Source: Lolium rigidum
Taxonomy: Eukaryota > Streptophyta > Magnoliopsida > Poales > Poaceae
Direction of reading: 5' to 3'
Assembly (NCBI RefSeq): GCF_022539505.1
Contig: NC_061514.1
Span: forward strand, 36,547,769 to 36,611,768
Length of the DNA stretch: 64,000 nucleotides
In this document: one piece after another, positions 24,045-35,380 of the stretch
Layout of the letters: each line of letters begins with the position of its first letter
Numbering within the stretch: the stretch's first letter is position 1
Position numbers and translations under genes: made by a program
Notes under the pieces: model-generated
Databases searched by the model: none
What the model was told of the DNA's origin: nothing
What the model saw: the letters and a program-made list of their open reading frames with translations, nothing else

Positions 24045-25409
24045 CACTAGGAGTAGAAGCATTGCCAACACCAATTATTTTACCATTGATAGTAGGAGGT
24101 GCAGCAACATGTGAATCATTAGCATTGCTAGTGGTGGTAATAGTCCAAACTTTAGCTACATTTTCCTTTTTAGCTAGTTTTTCATTTTCTTCTCTATCCC
24201 ACCTAGCACGCAGTTCAGCCATTAGTCTTATATTCTCATTAATTCTAACTTGGATGGCATTTGCTGTAGTAACAATTTTATTTTCAATATCCCTATTAGG
24301 CATAACTTTCGATTTCAAAAGATCAACATCGAGAGGCAAGACTATCAACTCTAGAAACAAGAATATCAATTTTATTGAGCTTTTCCTCAACAGATTTGTT
24401 AAAGGCAGTTTGTGTACTAATAAATTCTTTAAGCATAGCTTCAAGTCCGGGGGTGTATTCCTATTATTGTTGTAAGAATTCCCATAAGAATTAGCATAAC
24501 CGTTACCATTATTATAAGGATATGGCCTATAGTTATTACTAGAATTGTTCCGATAAGCATTGTTGTTGAAATTATTATTTTTAATGAAGTTTACATCAAC
24601 ATGTTCTTCTTGGGCAACCAATGAAGCTAATGGAACATTATTAGGATCAACATTAGTCCTATCATTCGCAAGCATAGACATAATATCATCAACCTTATCA
24701 TTCAAGGAAGAGGATTCTTCAACAGAATTTACCTTCTTACCTTGTGGAGCTCTTTCCGTGTGCCATTCAGAGTAATTAACCATCATATTATCAAGGAGCT
24801 TTGTTGCTTCACCAAGAGTGATGGACAGAAGGTACCTCCAGCAGACTGAATCCAATAAATTCCGCGAAGAAAAATTTAGTCCTGCATAGAAGGTTTGGAT
24901 GATCATCCAAGTAGTCGAGTCCATGGGTTGGGCAATTTTTAACCAAAGATTTCATTCTTTCCCAAGCTTGAGCAACATGTTCAGTATCTAATTGTTTAAA
25001 ATTCATTATGCTACTCCTCAAAGATATAATTTTAGCAGGGGGGTAATATCTACCAATAAAAGCATCCTTGCATTTAGTCCAGGAATCAATACTATTCTTA
25101 GGCAGAGATAGCAACCAATCTTTAGCTCTTCCTCTTAATGAGAAAGGAAACAATTTTAATTTTATAATGTCACCATCTACATCTTTATACTTTTGCATTT
25201 CACATAGTTCAACAAAATTATTGAGATGGGCAACGACATCATCGGAACTAACACCGAGAAAATTGCTCTCGCATAACAAGATTCAGTAAAGCAGGTTTAA
25301 TTTCAAAGAATTCCGATGTAGTAGCAGGTGTAGCAATAGGTGTGCATAAGAAATCATTATTATTTGTGCTAGTGAAGTCACACAACTTAGTATTTTCAGG
25401 GTTGGCCAT
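24045..25409 (-). pseudogene. Element B gag, 5' part
   Basis: Minus-strand gag begins at ATG 25409-25407. A frameshift near 25270 is followed by the gag domain: AHLNNFVELCEMQ, LKLFPFSLRGRAKDWL and WTKCKDAFIGRYYPPAKI. Another frame change lies near 24890, then an asparagine-rich stretch (24470-24620) with N/Y repeats, and a helical region up to 24045. There the frame is cut by element C; it continues at 10600. The frame lacks an obvious zinc knuckle. Gag would form particles for this non-autonomous element. Confidence 0.83.
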
Positions 25410-25634
25410 TTTAGCAGTAGTAAATAAAGCAAACTAGATAAAGTAAATGCAAGTATACTAATTTTTTTGTGTTTTTGATATAGAGTGCAAGACAGTAAAT
25501 AAAGTAAAGCTAGCAACTAATTTTTTTGTGTTTTGATATAATGCAGCAAACAAAGTACTAAATAAAATAAAGCAAGACAAAAACAAAGTAAAGAGATTGA
25601 GAAGTGGAGACTCCCCTTGCAGCGTGTCTTGATC

Positions 25635-25652
25635 TCCCCGGCAACGGCGCCA
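25635..25652 (-). other. tRNA-Asp primer-binding site of B
   Basis: On the minus strand the sequence is TGGCGCCGTTGCCGGGGA, an 18/18 match to the complement of the plant tRNA-Asp 3' end, 11 bases after the 5' LTR. Confidence 0.9.
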
Positions 25653-25663
25653 GAAAAAGAGCT

Positions 25664-27256
25664 TGATGGCGTGTATTTCACACGTTCGTTGGGCAACCCC
25701 AAGAGGAAGGTATGATGCGCACGGCAGCAAGTTTTCCCTCGGAAAGAAACCAAGGTTTATCGAACCGGGAGGAGCCAAGAAGCACGTTGAAGGTTGATGG
25801 CGGCGGGATGTAGTGCGGCGCAACACCAGGGATTCCGGCGCCAACGTGGAACTTGCACAACACAACCAAAGTACTTTGCCCCAACGAAACAGTGAGGTTG
25901 TCAATCTCACCGGCTTGCTGTAACAAAGGATTAACCGTATTGTGTGGAAGATGATTGTTTGCAGAGAAAACAGTAAAAACAAGTATTGCGACAGATTTGT
26001 ATTTCGGTATTAAAGAATGGACCGGGGTCCACAGTTCACTAGAGGTGTCTCTCCCATAAGATAAAAGCATGTTGGGTGAACAAATTACGGTCGGGCAATT
26101 GACAAATAGAGAGGGCATAACAATGCACATACATGGCATGATAAGTATAGTGAGATTTAATTGGGCATTACGACAAAGTACATAGACCGCCATCCAACTG
26201 CATCTATGCCTAAAAAGTCCACCTTCGAGGTTATCGTCCGAACCCCTTCCGGTATTAAGTTGCAAAGCAACGGACAATTGCATTAAGTATGGTGCGTAAT
26301 GTAATCAACAACTACATCCTCGGACATAGCGCCAATGTTTTATCCCTAGTGGCAACGAGCACAACACAACCTTAGAACTTTTCGTCACTTGTTCCAGTGT
26401 CAATGCAGGCATGAACCCACTATCGAGCATAAATACTCCCTCTTGGAGTTAAAAGCAAAAACTTGGCCGAGCCTCTACTAGTAACGGAGAGCATGCAAGA
26501 TCATAAACAACACATATGTAATAACTTGATAATTAACATAACATGGTATTCTCTATCCATCGGATCCCGACAAACACAACATAGAGTATTACGGATAGAT
26601 GATCTTGATCATGTTAGGCAGCTCACAAGATCCAACAATGAAGCACAATGAGGAGAAGACAACCATCTAGCTACTGCTATGGACCCATAGTCCGAGGGTG
26701 AACTACTCACTCATCACTCCGGAGGCGACCATGGCGGTGTAGATTCCTCCGGGAGATGAATCCCCTCTCCGGCAGGGTGCCGGAGGAGATCTCCGAATCC
26801 CCCGAGATGGGATCGGCGGCGGCGGCGTCTCGGTAAGGTTTTTCGTATCGTGGTTTTTCGCATCGGGGGTTTCGCGACGGAGGCTTTAAGTAGGCGGAAG
26901 GGCGAGTTGGGGGCTAACGAGGGGCCCACACCACAGGGCGGCGCGGGCCCCCCTTGGCCGCGCCGCCATGTGGTCCGGCCACCTCGTGGCCCCACTTCGT
27001 ATGCTCTTCGGTCTTCCGGAAGGTTCGTGGCGAAATAGGCCCCCGGGTCTTTGTTTCGTCCAATTCCGAGAATATTTCGTTACTAGGATTTCGAAACCAA
27101 AAACAGCAGAACAACGAAGCGGCACTTCGGCATCTTGTTAATAGGTTAGTTCCAGAAAATGCACGAATATGACATAAAGTGTGCATAAAACATGTAGGTA
27201 TCATCAATAATATGGCATAGAACATAAGAAATTATCGATACGTCGGAGACGTATCA
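25664..27256 (-). repeat. 5' LTR of element B
   Basis: The 1593-bp LTR has the same termini as 5664-7265 and is flanked on the right by target duplication GCTTT at 27257-27261. Confidence 0.92.
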
Positions 27257-27261
27257 GCTTT

Positions 27262-27988
27262 CAGGATAGTACAAGGACTATCTAGATGCCTGTTTAGAGG
27301 GATCTTTCACAAGTAAGGAGGTTGAAGCTAAGTGGTTTCTTCTTGAAACAATTCAAATCAATGCCGAAGATTGGGATAACGACAAAGGTAAAGAATCAGG
27401 TATAAACCATGAGTATGATTGCATTAAGTTTTTTGCCAAAGCTGCTGATTTTCAAGATCTTAGTGCTAAATATGATCTTGATCCTCAAATTATTGTTGAT
27501 TGTTGTATATCCTTTGCTTCTCATCTTAATGTTACTAAAGTAAATTGGGACATGTATCAAGAACCTTATAAAGAGACTTGCATGAAAAATGAAACTGTTA
27601 TTAATGATTGCAATAAACATGCTCAAACTCCTGAAAGTACTATTTCTTGTAAGAATGTTAATTTTTGTGGAGCACTTAGACCTTGTGAAAAGAATAAAAT
27701 CGAAGAAGAATATTGTATCCATCACAGGAATGAAAAAACTAGAACATGGGACAGGACTCTAAATGATCTTGGTGAAAAAGTATGTGCCCTCTATCCTTTT
27801 GTTTGTGAACTTTGCTATAAAATAGGTCATTTCAATTTTCAATGCTCGGGCTATGATAATAGCCTTTCGAATCCAATGAGTACTGCAAGTTTCTATTGTG
27901 ATGACATGATCACTCCTAATCAACATGATGAACTTACATTATTTTGGGGGTATGAAGAGTTATCAAGGAAAACTTCTTTGGTAGATAT
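27262..27988 (+). pseudogene. Broken gag of element A, 3' part with zinc knuckle
   Basis: This continues the gag interrupted at 5663 in the same frame across the GCTTT duplication, with an in-frame TAG at 27268-27270. It contains EDWDNDKGKESG, DLDPQIIVDCC and a CX2CX4HX4C zinc knuckle (CELCYKIGHFNFQC, about 27808-27849) that would bind element RNA. It is cut at 27993 by element D. Beyond D the A sequence is lost within about 20 bases. Confidence 0.82.
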
Positions 27989-28206
27989 GAGTGTGTTATC
28001 ACCAGAATTTAACCGAGTCAGAGGTGGGCCGCGATCAAGATGGGCTTGGAAGATTACATATGGAAGATCTATGAAGCGGCCTTGCACGGAGAATTTGGGC
28101 TAGTTAGCCTGTGTATCTTAGTATAATAGATGGTGTATCAATTTAGAAGTTAGAGTTTATCTCGTGCACGGTTTAGTGCACGCCCACATTAGAAAGTCCC
28201 CTGGAC

Positions 28207-28213
28207 TATAAAT
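28207..28213 (+). promoter_or_regulatory. TATA box in 5' LTR of D
   Basis: tataaat within gactataaatatgtacc; conserved at 32953-32959 in the 3' LTR. Confidence 0.7.
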
Positions 28214-28326
28214 ATGTACCTAGGGTTTATGGAATAAACAACAACTCACGTTCAACCCCCAAAACAAACCAATCTCGGCGCATCGCCAACTCCTTCGTCT
28301 CGAGGGTTTCTATCAGGTAAGCGACA

Positions 28327-28361
28327 TGCTGCCTAGATCGCATCTTGCGATCTAGGCAGCA
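28327..28361. repeat. Perfect 16-bp hairpin in 5' LTR of D
   Basis: TGCTGCCTAGATCGCA, a three-base loop (tct), then its exact reverse complement. It is about 115 bases downstream of the TATA box, so it should be in the 5' part of the transcript. Confidence 0.9.
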
Positions 28362-29169
28362 CAAGCCCCACGTTGTTCATGCGTTGCTCGTATCGAAGCG
28401 CTTTTGATGGCGAGCAACGTAGTTATCATTAGATGTGTTAGGGTTAGCATTGTTCTTCGTTTAAGCATGCTTACGTAGTGCAACCCTTGCATATCTAGCC
28501 GCCCTCACGCCTATCTCAGGTGTGGGGCGGCACCCGCTTGATCATTATTTAGTAGATCCGATCCGTTACGATTGCTCCTTGTTCTACAAGGATTAGTTTA
28601 ATATCCGCAATAGTTAGGCCTTACAAAGGGGGGAGGATCCGGTGGCACGTAGGGTGGCGTTCGCAAGTCCTAAACGGGATGTTCCGAGGATCAACTTCAT
28701 GTTGGTTTTGTGGCCTTGTTTAGGATCGGCTTACGAGCACCGTGCGTGGCCGCGAGGCCCAACCCGGAGTAGGATGATCCGATTATGCGGTGAAAACCCT
28801 AAATCGTCGTAGATCTCATTAGCTCTATCTTGATCAAGCGGGACCACCAAGTATTCGTGCACCCCGTACGAATCATGGGTGGATCGGCTCTTTGAGCCGA
28901 TTCACGAGAATAACTCCGAGAGCCGATCGAGGCTCGTATTTAATGTTTACATGTATGCCCTGCAGGAAACTAAGCGAGGCATCCCCATTACCTTCCCGAC
29001 CGGGTATAGGTCAGGTGGCACGCCCTTGCACTTCGCATCGCCGCGTGTGACCGGAAGAGCATTGCGGGCCGTCGCTCGGAGGGGTCTCGGCCAGCCGCAG
29101 CTCTAGGCTCTTCCCGGCTCTACGGTGTTGACAAGGCCGCTGCCCGCCGGTGGGTTTTGGCAGTCAACA

Positions 29170-30082
29170 CATTCCGGCACGCCCGGTGGGACGAACGTCA
29201 ACACCAACCACATCGCCATCTACATCTGAGATGGCGGGCGGCACGCCAGTCACGTGCGATGAGATCAAAGCCATCCTTGAAGCCAAACTCTTCGGCTCTT
29301 CCCACCGAACCCACTCCCATGGCGTCAGGGGGAGGGGTTCCACGCCCGAAGGCGCACTCGATGGGATAGATCTCTCCACCCCATCGGAGGAGCGCACCAG
29401 GTCTCTGAAGCATGGGGATCTGCCCAAGGAGCGCAGAAGGAAACATGACGGGATCAAGGCAACCCTTGGGACCGAACTCATCGGCTCCGCTGAGAAGACC
29501 CGGCCGCACGATATCAAGCTCGGTAGAAACCCACGTCCGGGGCCCGGTGTCGACACGGTGGATCTCAGCCACCCCATAGATCAACCAAAGTTTTCCTTTG
29601 GTGTCAATATGGCAGGATCTGCAAGCCGCCATGACAAAGAGGAAACAGAAAGCAGCCACTCCCGTGGCAAGGATGAGGAGGGAGCCGATCCGCGCGACCA
29701 ACCCCGAGGTGAAGACAGGCGGTACCTGGCAAGGGAGGGAATAAGAAGCATGCGGTATCAGCGCCCACGCTCCAAGCACCCTCTCAACAAATACGAGCAA
29801 CACCACGACCGACGTCGGCACTACGACGCGGACGATGAAAGTAATTTCCGGTCTGATGCCGAGATCGAAAGGCGCCGCCAACATGGCAGAAGCAACAACG
29901 GGTACGATCGTCGCGCCGAAGGGAGGCCAAGGGGGCAGAGTGACATGGATAAGCACTGGGACTGCCCGTTCTTCAAACATTGCTGGGACTCGGGGATGAG
30001 CCGATTGCCAACAATCGAGGACCGCCGAGATGCAAACAAAGGAAGAAGGGTGCCGCTAACATGTCCGTGTTCAGCCGGCTAG
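29170..30082 (+). pseudogene. Element D gag-like ORF
   Basis: A frame from about ATG 29231 (MAGGTPVTCDEIKAI) runs to a stop at 30082. It is rich in charged residues with RRHYDADDESNFRSDAEIERR and ends in DMDKHWDCPFFKHCWDSG, a cysteine/histidine cluster resembling a zinc knuckle. No classical gag capsid motif is evident, so the gag call rests on position and the C-terminal cluster. The putative primer-binding site lies at about 29172-29189 (ccggcacgcccggtggga); the tRNA was not identified. Confidence 0.6.
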
Positions 30083-30106
30083 GGCCTTTCCCGCATCGGA
30101 ACAAGC

Positions 30107-31026
30107 GTGCTTGAGTCCCCTCGGATGGAAGATCTCGAGGAGCTAGAGGACGGTGGTGAAGAATACAAATATCATCAGCCCAGATGGTGCCCCGATGGGC
30201 TCAGCCGTTCCCAGAAGCAAAGAGTCCAGCGTCTGCGTGGGTTGGAAGAAACTGAAAGATTATACCTGCGCACGCTAAGGAAGGCACGGCCTGATCTGGC
30301 CGCCAAAATTCTGCGAACCCTGGACGAGGAGGGTCAGCCACAAATAAAAGAGTGGCGCCCCGAACAGAGAAAAGCCGATGATGAAACATCGGCTGGCACA
30401 AATATGGTGTTTATCCTCCCTTCGGAGTTCAGTGCTCCAGGATTAGATGAGACATCCGTGGCACAACTTGATCGCGGCCCACGGCCGGTTATCTTTGAGA
30501 AGCCACGAGACGGAGCTACAGGCATCCGAAGGCCCCGTACTTACGAGGGTATATCGATGGGAGGCACTGTAAACGAGGATGCTCGGTGGACACCGGAGCG
30601 GCAGTTAACATCATGCCGTACTCTATGCTACGTCGGCTGGGACGCTCGAGTTCGGATCTAATCAAGACCAACGTAACGTTGAGCGACTTCAACGGCCAAG
30701 CGTCTGAGGCACAAGGAGTTCTGAACGTGGATCTGACCGTAGGAAGAAAAACCATCCCTACGGCGTTCTTTATCGTTGATAGCACGAGCGGTTATGCTGT
30801 TTCTTCTGGGAAGAGATTGGATCCACGCCAACTGCCGCATTCCCTCCACGATGCACCAATGCATAATACGATGGGATGGTGATGAGGTAGAGGTCGTCCA
30901 AGCCGACGACTCGGCTGAAGTTTCAACGGCCGGCATGAACGCATGGGAAGCGGCGGGCCAAGAACCCCTCTCGAGCATCAAATTGGACGGCTCGCGAGCG
31001 CATCGATGTGACAAAGGGAAGGGTTA
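30107..31026 (+). pseudogene. Element D gag end and aspartic protease
   Basis: A first frame (30107-30590) has GLSRSQKQRVQRLRGLEE and PRPVIFEKPRD. The protease then follows in a second frame: VDTGAAVNIMPYSMLRRLG with active site DTG at about 30587-30595, and DLTVGRKTIPTAFFIVDS near 30730. A final shift near 30790 leads to LLGRDWIHANCRIPSTMHQC. It cleaves gag in related elements. Here at least two frameshifts break it, and no RT follows. Confidence 0.78.
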
Positions 31027-31029
31027 AGC

Positions 31030-31850
31030 TAGTTTTATCCATCGGCCTGACCATGTAGTTGAAGCCAAGCGATGTGCAAGTTGGCAAGGCTGATCCTTGT
31101 GATCGGCCCCAAGGGTCTATGAAGGAGCATTACAAAACCTTCACTGAGCAAACAACGTGGAGGCCGATTCCAGTAATCGGCCGTGAATATCCTCACCCAC
31201 CATTCTGCCTGGGTTCAACATGTTATCCAACAGAGCCGATACCATCAATTCTCTTGACAGAATCGGCTCGGGGGGCACCCAGGTAGATAAAATACGAGGA
31301 TATGCAACGGAAGCATCTCATCTTCTGTTGATGGGTATTGGAATATGGGGGCCGATACACAAGTCGGCCGGAAAAATTCGAAAATTTTCAAGCATAGCCG
31401 ATGCACAGACATCGACTAAAGAAGCTCGGGGGGCAGCTCACCTTGAAGGGTTTCCGCTCAGGGAAGCCGATTTGTGTTCAAATCGGCTGACGCTGCATAA
31501 GGAACTTCCCCACACACGGTCAAGCCCAGGTCTATGCAGCTCATTTGCGTATCCTCGTCTCTGTTTTGCCTTGGCTGAGACTCGGGGGGCAACAGGCCTG
31601 GTAGATGCTCCATTGAAGGACCGATTGAAGTACCGTCGGCTGATCTTCGTTGCAACCTTCTTCACAAAACGATGAGCGCTCGCTAAGGAGTTGAAGAATA
31701 GAAGGATGAATGTCGAAGGACCGATGTGTTGTTATCGGCTCATTACACATTGACGAAGGGGATGAATCGGCAAGGTCGTAGGAGAGGTGAATCGGCTCAA
31801 TTAAAACTCGAAGAAATCGGCAAAATCAAAGTGGGGAACAGTTCTTCATT
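31030..31850 (+). repeat. ATCGGCT/AGCCGAT motif-rich stretch of D
   Basis: About 16 copies of the short motif ATCGGC(T) or its complement are interspersed over 0.8 kb. Three copies of a polypurine-like ctcggggggca lie near 31267, 31426 and 31581. No coding sequence is supported. Confidence 0.7.
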
Positions 31851-31955
31851 GATAGGCGGGATTTCTTACATAAAGAGCTAATTGCTCACAAAAGGAAATA
31901 CTAGGGGATACATTGCCCCATCTACTACTACTCGACCCTATGCTAGAGGTCCTAT

Positions 31956-32458
31956 CTACGGGCCGTCATTGCCCTCATCGTCATCCTCGGAGGCTCTCAT
32001 CGGCATCGCTGCCGATGGGCTCCTCGTCGCTACTCCCGTAGCCCTCCACGGGGCTTCGTCCCCGTCTTCGTCGTCGCTGCTGTCGTCGTCCCACCACATG
32101 CGAAGGCGCTTCGCCGGCGGGTAGCCCTCGAGGGAGTCGTCGTCGTCGTCGTCCTCCTCCTCCTCTTCTTCCTCCACCACCCCTCGGAGGAGGTGAAGTC
32201 GTCCCGGGAGAAGCGATCGTCATCGCTCTCCTCCTCCGATTCCCCGTCGGCGAGGAAACGGAGGTCGCTCTCCCCGTCCGTCGAGGACCGGTCGTCCTCG
32301 GACCGGATGGAGAAGTCATGGTCCGACTCCTCCCCGGCCGCAATGGCGCGGCGGGTGTTGGCCGCATGGACCGCCGCCGGGTTATGCTCCGGCGTCGGCT
32401 CGCGGGACATGGAGGACTGGCTGGAAGGGTCCGATAGGGCAGAGGAGGAAGAAGACAT
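31956..32458 (-). pseudogene. Antisense acidic ORF of element D
   Basis: The minus-strand frame starts at ATG 32458 with MSSSSSALSDPSSQSSMSRE and runs through EESDHDFSIRSEDDRSSTD. Near 32180 a frame change leads into an acidic tail (seven E, six D, then LEGYPPAKRLRMWWDDDSSD) ending at 31956. Without the shift the product would be about 165 residues, very acidic and serine-rich. A KRLR stretch could act in nuclear import. Position and strand match the antisense ORFs of Tat-lineage elements; no domain is recognised. Confidence 0.65.
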
Positions 32459-32724
32459 GATGGCGCAGGAGGATTTTTGGACTGCTAATGCGAGGGGGAT
32501 GCAGAGCAGAACTGTTCATAGCGGTTAAATAAAAGGGGATATGGTGAAAATTCAATGCCACGGCAGTTTCCGAGGAAGTGGTGTTTGAAAGAAAGAGAAA
32601 AGACTGCCAAATCACGCGGAGAAGTTGAGAAGGCAAGTCATCATGGTGACGGATACTGCGACGGTTCTGCCACGACATGACCCGACGAAAGAAAGCGTAA
32701 TGATTTTGGAAATACCATTTCCAA

Positions 32725-32739
32725 AACCAGGGGGGCATG
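32725..32739 (+). other. Polypurine tract of element D
   Basis: aaccaggggggcatg-type purine run immediately before the 3' LTR start at 32740. Confidence 0.7.
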
Positions 32740-33917
32740 TGTTATCACCAGAATTTAACCGAGTCAGAGGTGGGCCGCGATCAAGATGGGCTTGGAAGAT
32801 TACATATGGAAGATCTATGAAGCGGCCTTGCACGGAGAATTTGGGCTAGTTAGCCCGTGTATCTTAGTATAATAGATGGTGTATCAATTTAGAAGTTAGA
32901 GTTTATCTCGTGCACGGTTTAGTGCACGCCCACATTAGAAAGTCCCCTGGACTATAAATATGTACCTAGGGTTTATGGAATAAACAACAACTCACGTTCA
33001 ACCCCCAAAACAAACCAATCTCGGCGCATCGCCAACTCCTTCGTCTCGAGGGTTTCTATCGGAGTAAGCGACATGCTGCCTAGATCGCATCTTGCGATCT
33101 AGGCAGCACAAGCCTCACGTTGTTCATGCGTTGCTCGTACTGAAGCGCTTTTGATGGCGAGCAACGTAGTTATCATTAGATGTGTTAGGGTTAGCATTGT
33201 TCTTCGTTTAAGCATGCTTACGTAGTGCAACCCTTGCATATCTAGCCGCCCTCACGCCTATCTCAGGTGTGGGGGCGGCACCCGCTTGATCATTATTTAG
33301 TAGATCTGATCCGTTACGATTGCTCCTTGTTCTACAAGGATTAGTTTAATATCCGCAATAGTTAGGCCTTACAAAGGGGGGAGGATCCGAGTGGCACGTA
33401 GGGTGGCGTTCGCAAGTCCTAAACGGGATGTTCCGAGGATCAACTTCATGTTGGTTTTGTGGCCTTGTTTACGATCGGCTTACGAGCACCGTGCGTGGCC
33501 GCGAGGCCCAACCCGGAGTAGGATGATCCGATTATGCGGTGAAAACCCTAAATCGTCGTAGATCTCATTAGCTCTATCTTGATCAAGCGGGACCACCAAG
33601 TATTCGTGCACCCCGTACGAATCATGGGTGGATCGGCTCTTTGAGCCGATTCACGAGAATAACCCGAGAGCCGATCGAGGCTCGTATTTAATGTTTACAT
33701 GTATGCCCTGCAGAAACTAAGCGAGGCATCCCCATCACCTTCCACGACCAGGTATAGGTCAGGTGGCACGCCCTTGCACTTCGCATCGCCGCGTGTGACC
33801 AGAAGAGCATTGCGGGCCGTCGCTCGGAGGGGTCTCAGCCAGCCGCAGCTCTAGGCTCTTCCCGGCTCTACGGTGTTGACAAGGCCGCTGCCCGCCGGTG
33901 GGTTTTGGCAGTCAACA
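32740..33917 (+). repeat. 3' LTR of element D
   Basis: The 1178-bp LTR has TATA at 32953-32959 and the same perfect hairpin at 33074-33108. It is followed by target duplication GAGTG at 33918-33922. Confidence 0.92.
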
Positions 33918-34038
33918 GAGTGCTTTTGATATAGGGAACTTCTTTGGCTCCCCTTGTGTCGAATCAATAAATTTGGGTTTTACTTCCCTCGAAGACTGTT
34001 GCGATCCCCTATACTTGTGGATCATCAAGACTATTTTC

Positions 34039-34056
34039 CGGCGCCGTTGCCGGGGA
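34039..34056 (+). other. tRNA-Asp primer-binding site of E
   Basis: cggcgccgttgccgggga matches the tRNA-Asp complement at 17 of 18 positions. Confidence 0.85.
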
Positions 34057-34115
34057 GCATAGCTTTATTTACAAGCCCATTTGAAGGTGATATTGTTCGC
34101 TGCAATTTATTCATT

Positions 34116-35380
34116 ATGGGGAAAGCTCCTGAATCAAAGTTCCCTATATTGACATCCACTACAAGAAGAGGTACAACTCTGAACACCTCTGTCGCTCTTG
34201 ATTCGCCATCTATTATGAGTAAGCTTCTTACTCCACCACATGATACTGCTACTTCTGCTGAATCTGATAATGCTCCTGATGATTTTGATGATGTCTCTAC
34301 TGCGCTTGATAAGAGTGGATCGCTAGGTTCTTTCCTAGATACTACAATTGGTAGAGCTAAACAAATTGAAAATGCTGAAAATATTATTACACCCGTTAGT
34401 TCACCTCAAGCTAGGGGAATACTAGCGATGATCTTGATGAAACTTATATTGAACTTGATGATGACTTCATTGAAGAATGTCATGCTACTAGAGATGCAAG
34501 TGCTATGAGAAGTCTTCTTGCAAGACAAGCTGTTAGATATAATTTGTCTCCTGATTCTAAGTTTGCCACATCTCCCATAAATATTAGAGATAAGGATTAT
34601 GATTTCTCTCTGGATTTGTCTTACATATCTATTGTTGAGAAAGAACCTTTTTGTGGTACTGAAAATGAAAGTGCTATGAAACAGATGAATGAACTCTCTA
34701 CTTTGAGTAATTTATTCTCCGATGATATTAAGATACGCACTTACTTTGTCACTAAAATTTTCCCTTTTTCTCTGAAAGGAGCTGCTAAAATTTGGTATGA
34801 TAATTTGTCTCCTCGATCTATTGATAGTCATATTGGTCTGGTTAATGCCTTCTTTCAGAAATATTTCCCTGCTAGTGCTCAACATGCTGCTTTGCAGAAA
34901 ATCTTTGACTTTGTGCAGGTAGAGGGAGAGAAATTGCCTGAATCATGGGCAAGATTTTGTTCTTTAATTAGAGCACTACTTAAACATCCATTAGCTAAAA
35001 ATGAACTCCTTGATATATTTTATGATGGACTAACCATTGAATCTAGGACATACCTAAATAGTTGTGCTGGTTGTGTTTTCAGGAAAAGAACTGCGGCTGA
35101 AAGTCGAGGAATTGTTGGCTAAAATAAGCAACAATTATGATGATTGGACTACACCGGAGCCAATACTAACACCGAAGAAAAGGGGAGTGATTGAATTAAA
35201 TGATGAAGTGATGAGGGAAGCCAAAAAATCTCTTAAGGAGAAGGGCATTAAATCCGAAGATGTGAAGAATCTACCACCTATAGAAGAATTATGTAAGCCA
35301 ATCCCTCGCTCTTCCACTATTGAGGTACACTCTCTCCAACGCTTTGATAATAGAGATATTCCCTACTCTAAACCTCTTGA
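34116..35380 (+). pseudogene. Element E gag
   Basis: Starts at ATG 34116 (MGKAPESKFPILTS). A frameshift near 34425-34505 is followed by the gag domain at 34505-35100: IFPFSLKGAAKIWYDNLSP, then FFQKYFPASAQHAALQKI and LPESWARFCSLI. A further shift near 35100 leads into a lysine-rich region. It would form the particle of this non-autonomous element; the copy is broken. Confidence 0.82.

Larger units (their letters stand above)
5664..27256 (-). mobile_element. Element B: gag-pro-only Athila-like retrotransposon, interrupted by C
   Basis: This minus-strand element has LTRs at 25664-27256 (5') and 5664-7265 (3'), and a perfect target duplication GCTTT at 5659-5663 and 27257-27261. Removing inserted element C (13,439 bp plus its 5-bp duplication) leaves about 8.15 kb. 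Reading on the minus strand: LTR, perfect tRNA-Asp primer-binding site, gag, aspartic protease, then about 2.6 kb of non-coding sequence, polypurine tract and LTR. No reverse transcriptase, RNase H or integrase is present, so it needed enzymes in trans. It resembles the gag-only Athila-type families abundant in Triticeae and relatives; the exact family name cannot be settled here. It sits inside the gag of element A. Confidence 0.9.
27994..29169 (+). repeat. 5' LTR of element D
   Basis: The 1176-bp LTR has TATA box tataaat at 28207-28213. A candidate splice donor (atcaggtaagcg) lies at 28312-28323, just before a perfect hairpin. The 3' LTR has ggagtaagcg at the donor position, so the donor is not shared. 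Confidence 0.9.
27994..33917 (+). mobile_element. Element D: 5.9-kb non-autonomous gypsy-type element
   Basis: LTRs lie at 27994-29169 and 32740-33917, begin TGTTATCACCAGAATTTAAC and end GGCAGTCAACA, with target duplication GAGTG at 27989-27993 and 33918-33922. The interior holds a gag-like frame, an aspartic protease, a motif-rich non-coding stretch and an antisense acidic ORF, but no RT, RNase H or integrase. The antisense ORF and the GGGGGGCA polypurine tract suggest a Tat-lineage relative mobilised in trans. The LTRs differ at roughly 15-20 positions by eye, so the insertion is fairly recent. Confidence 0.9.
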
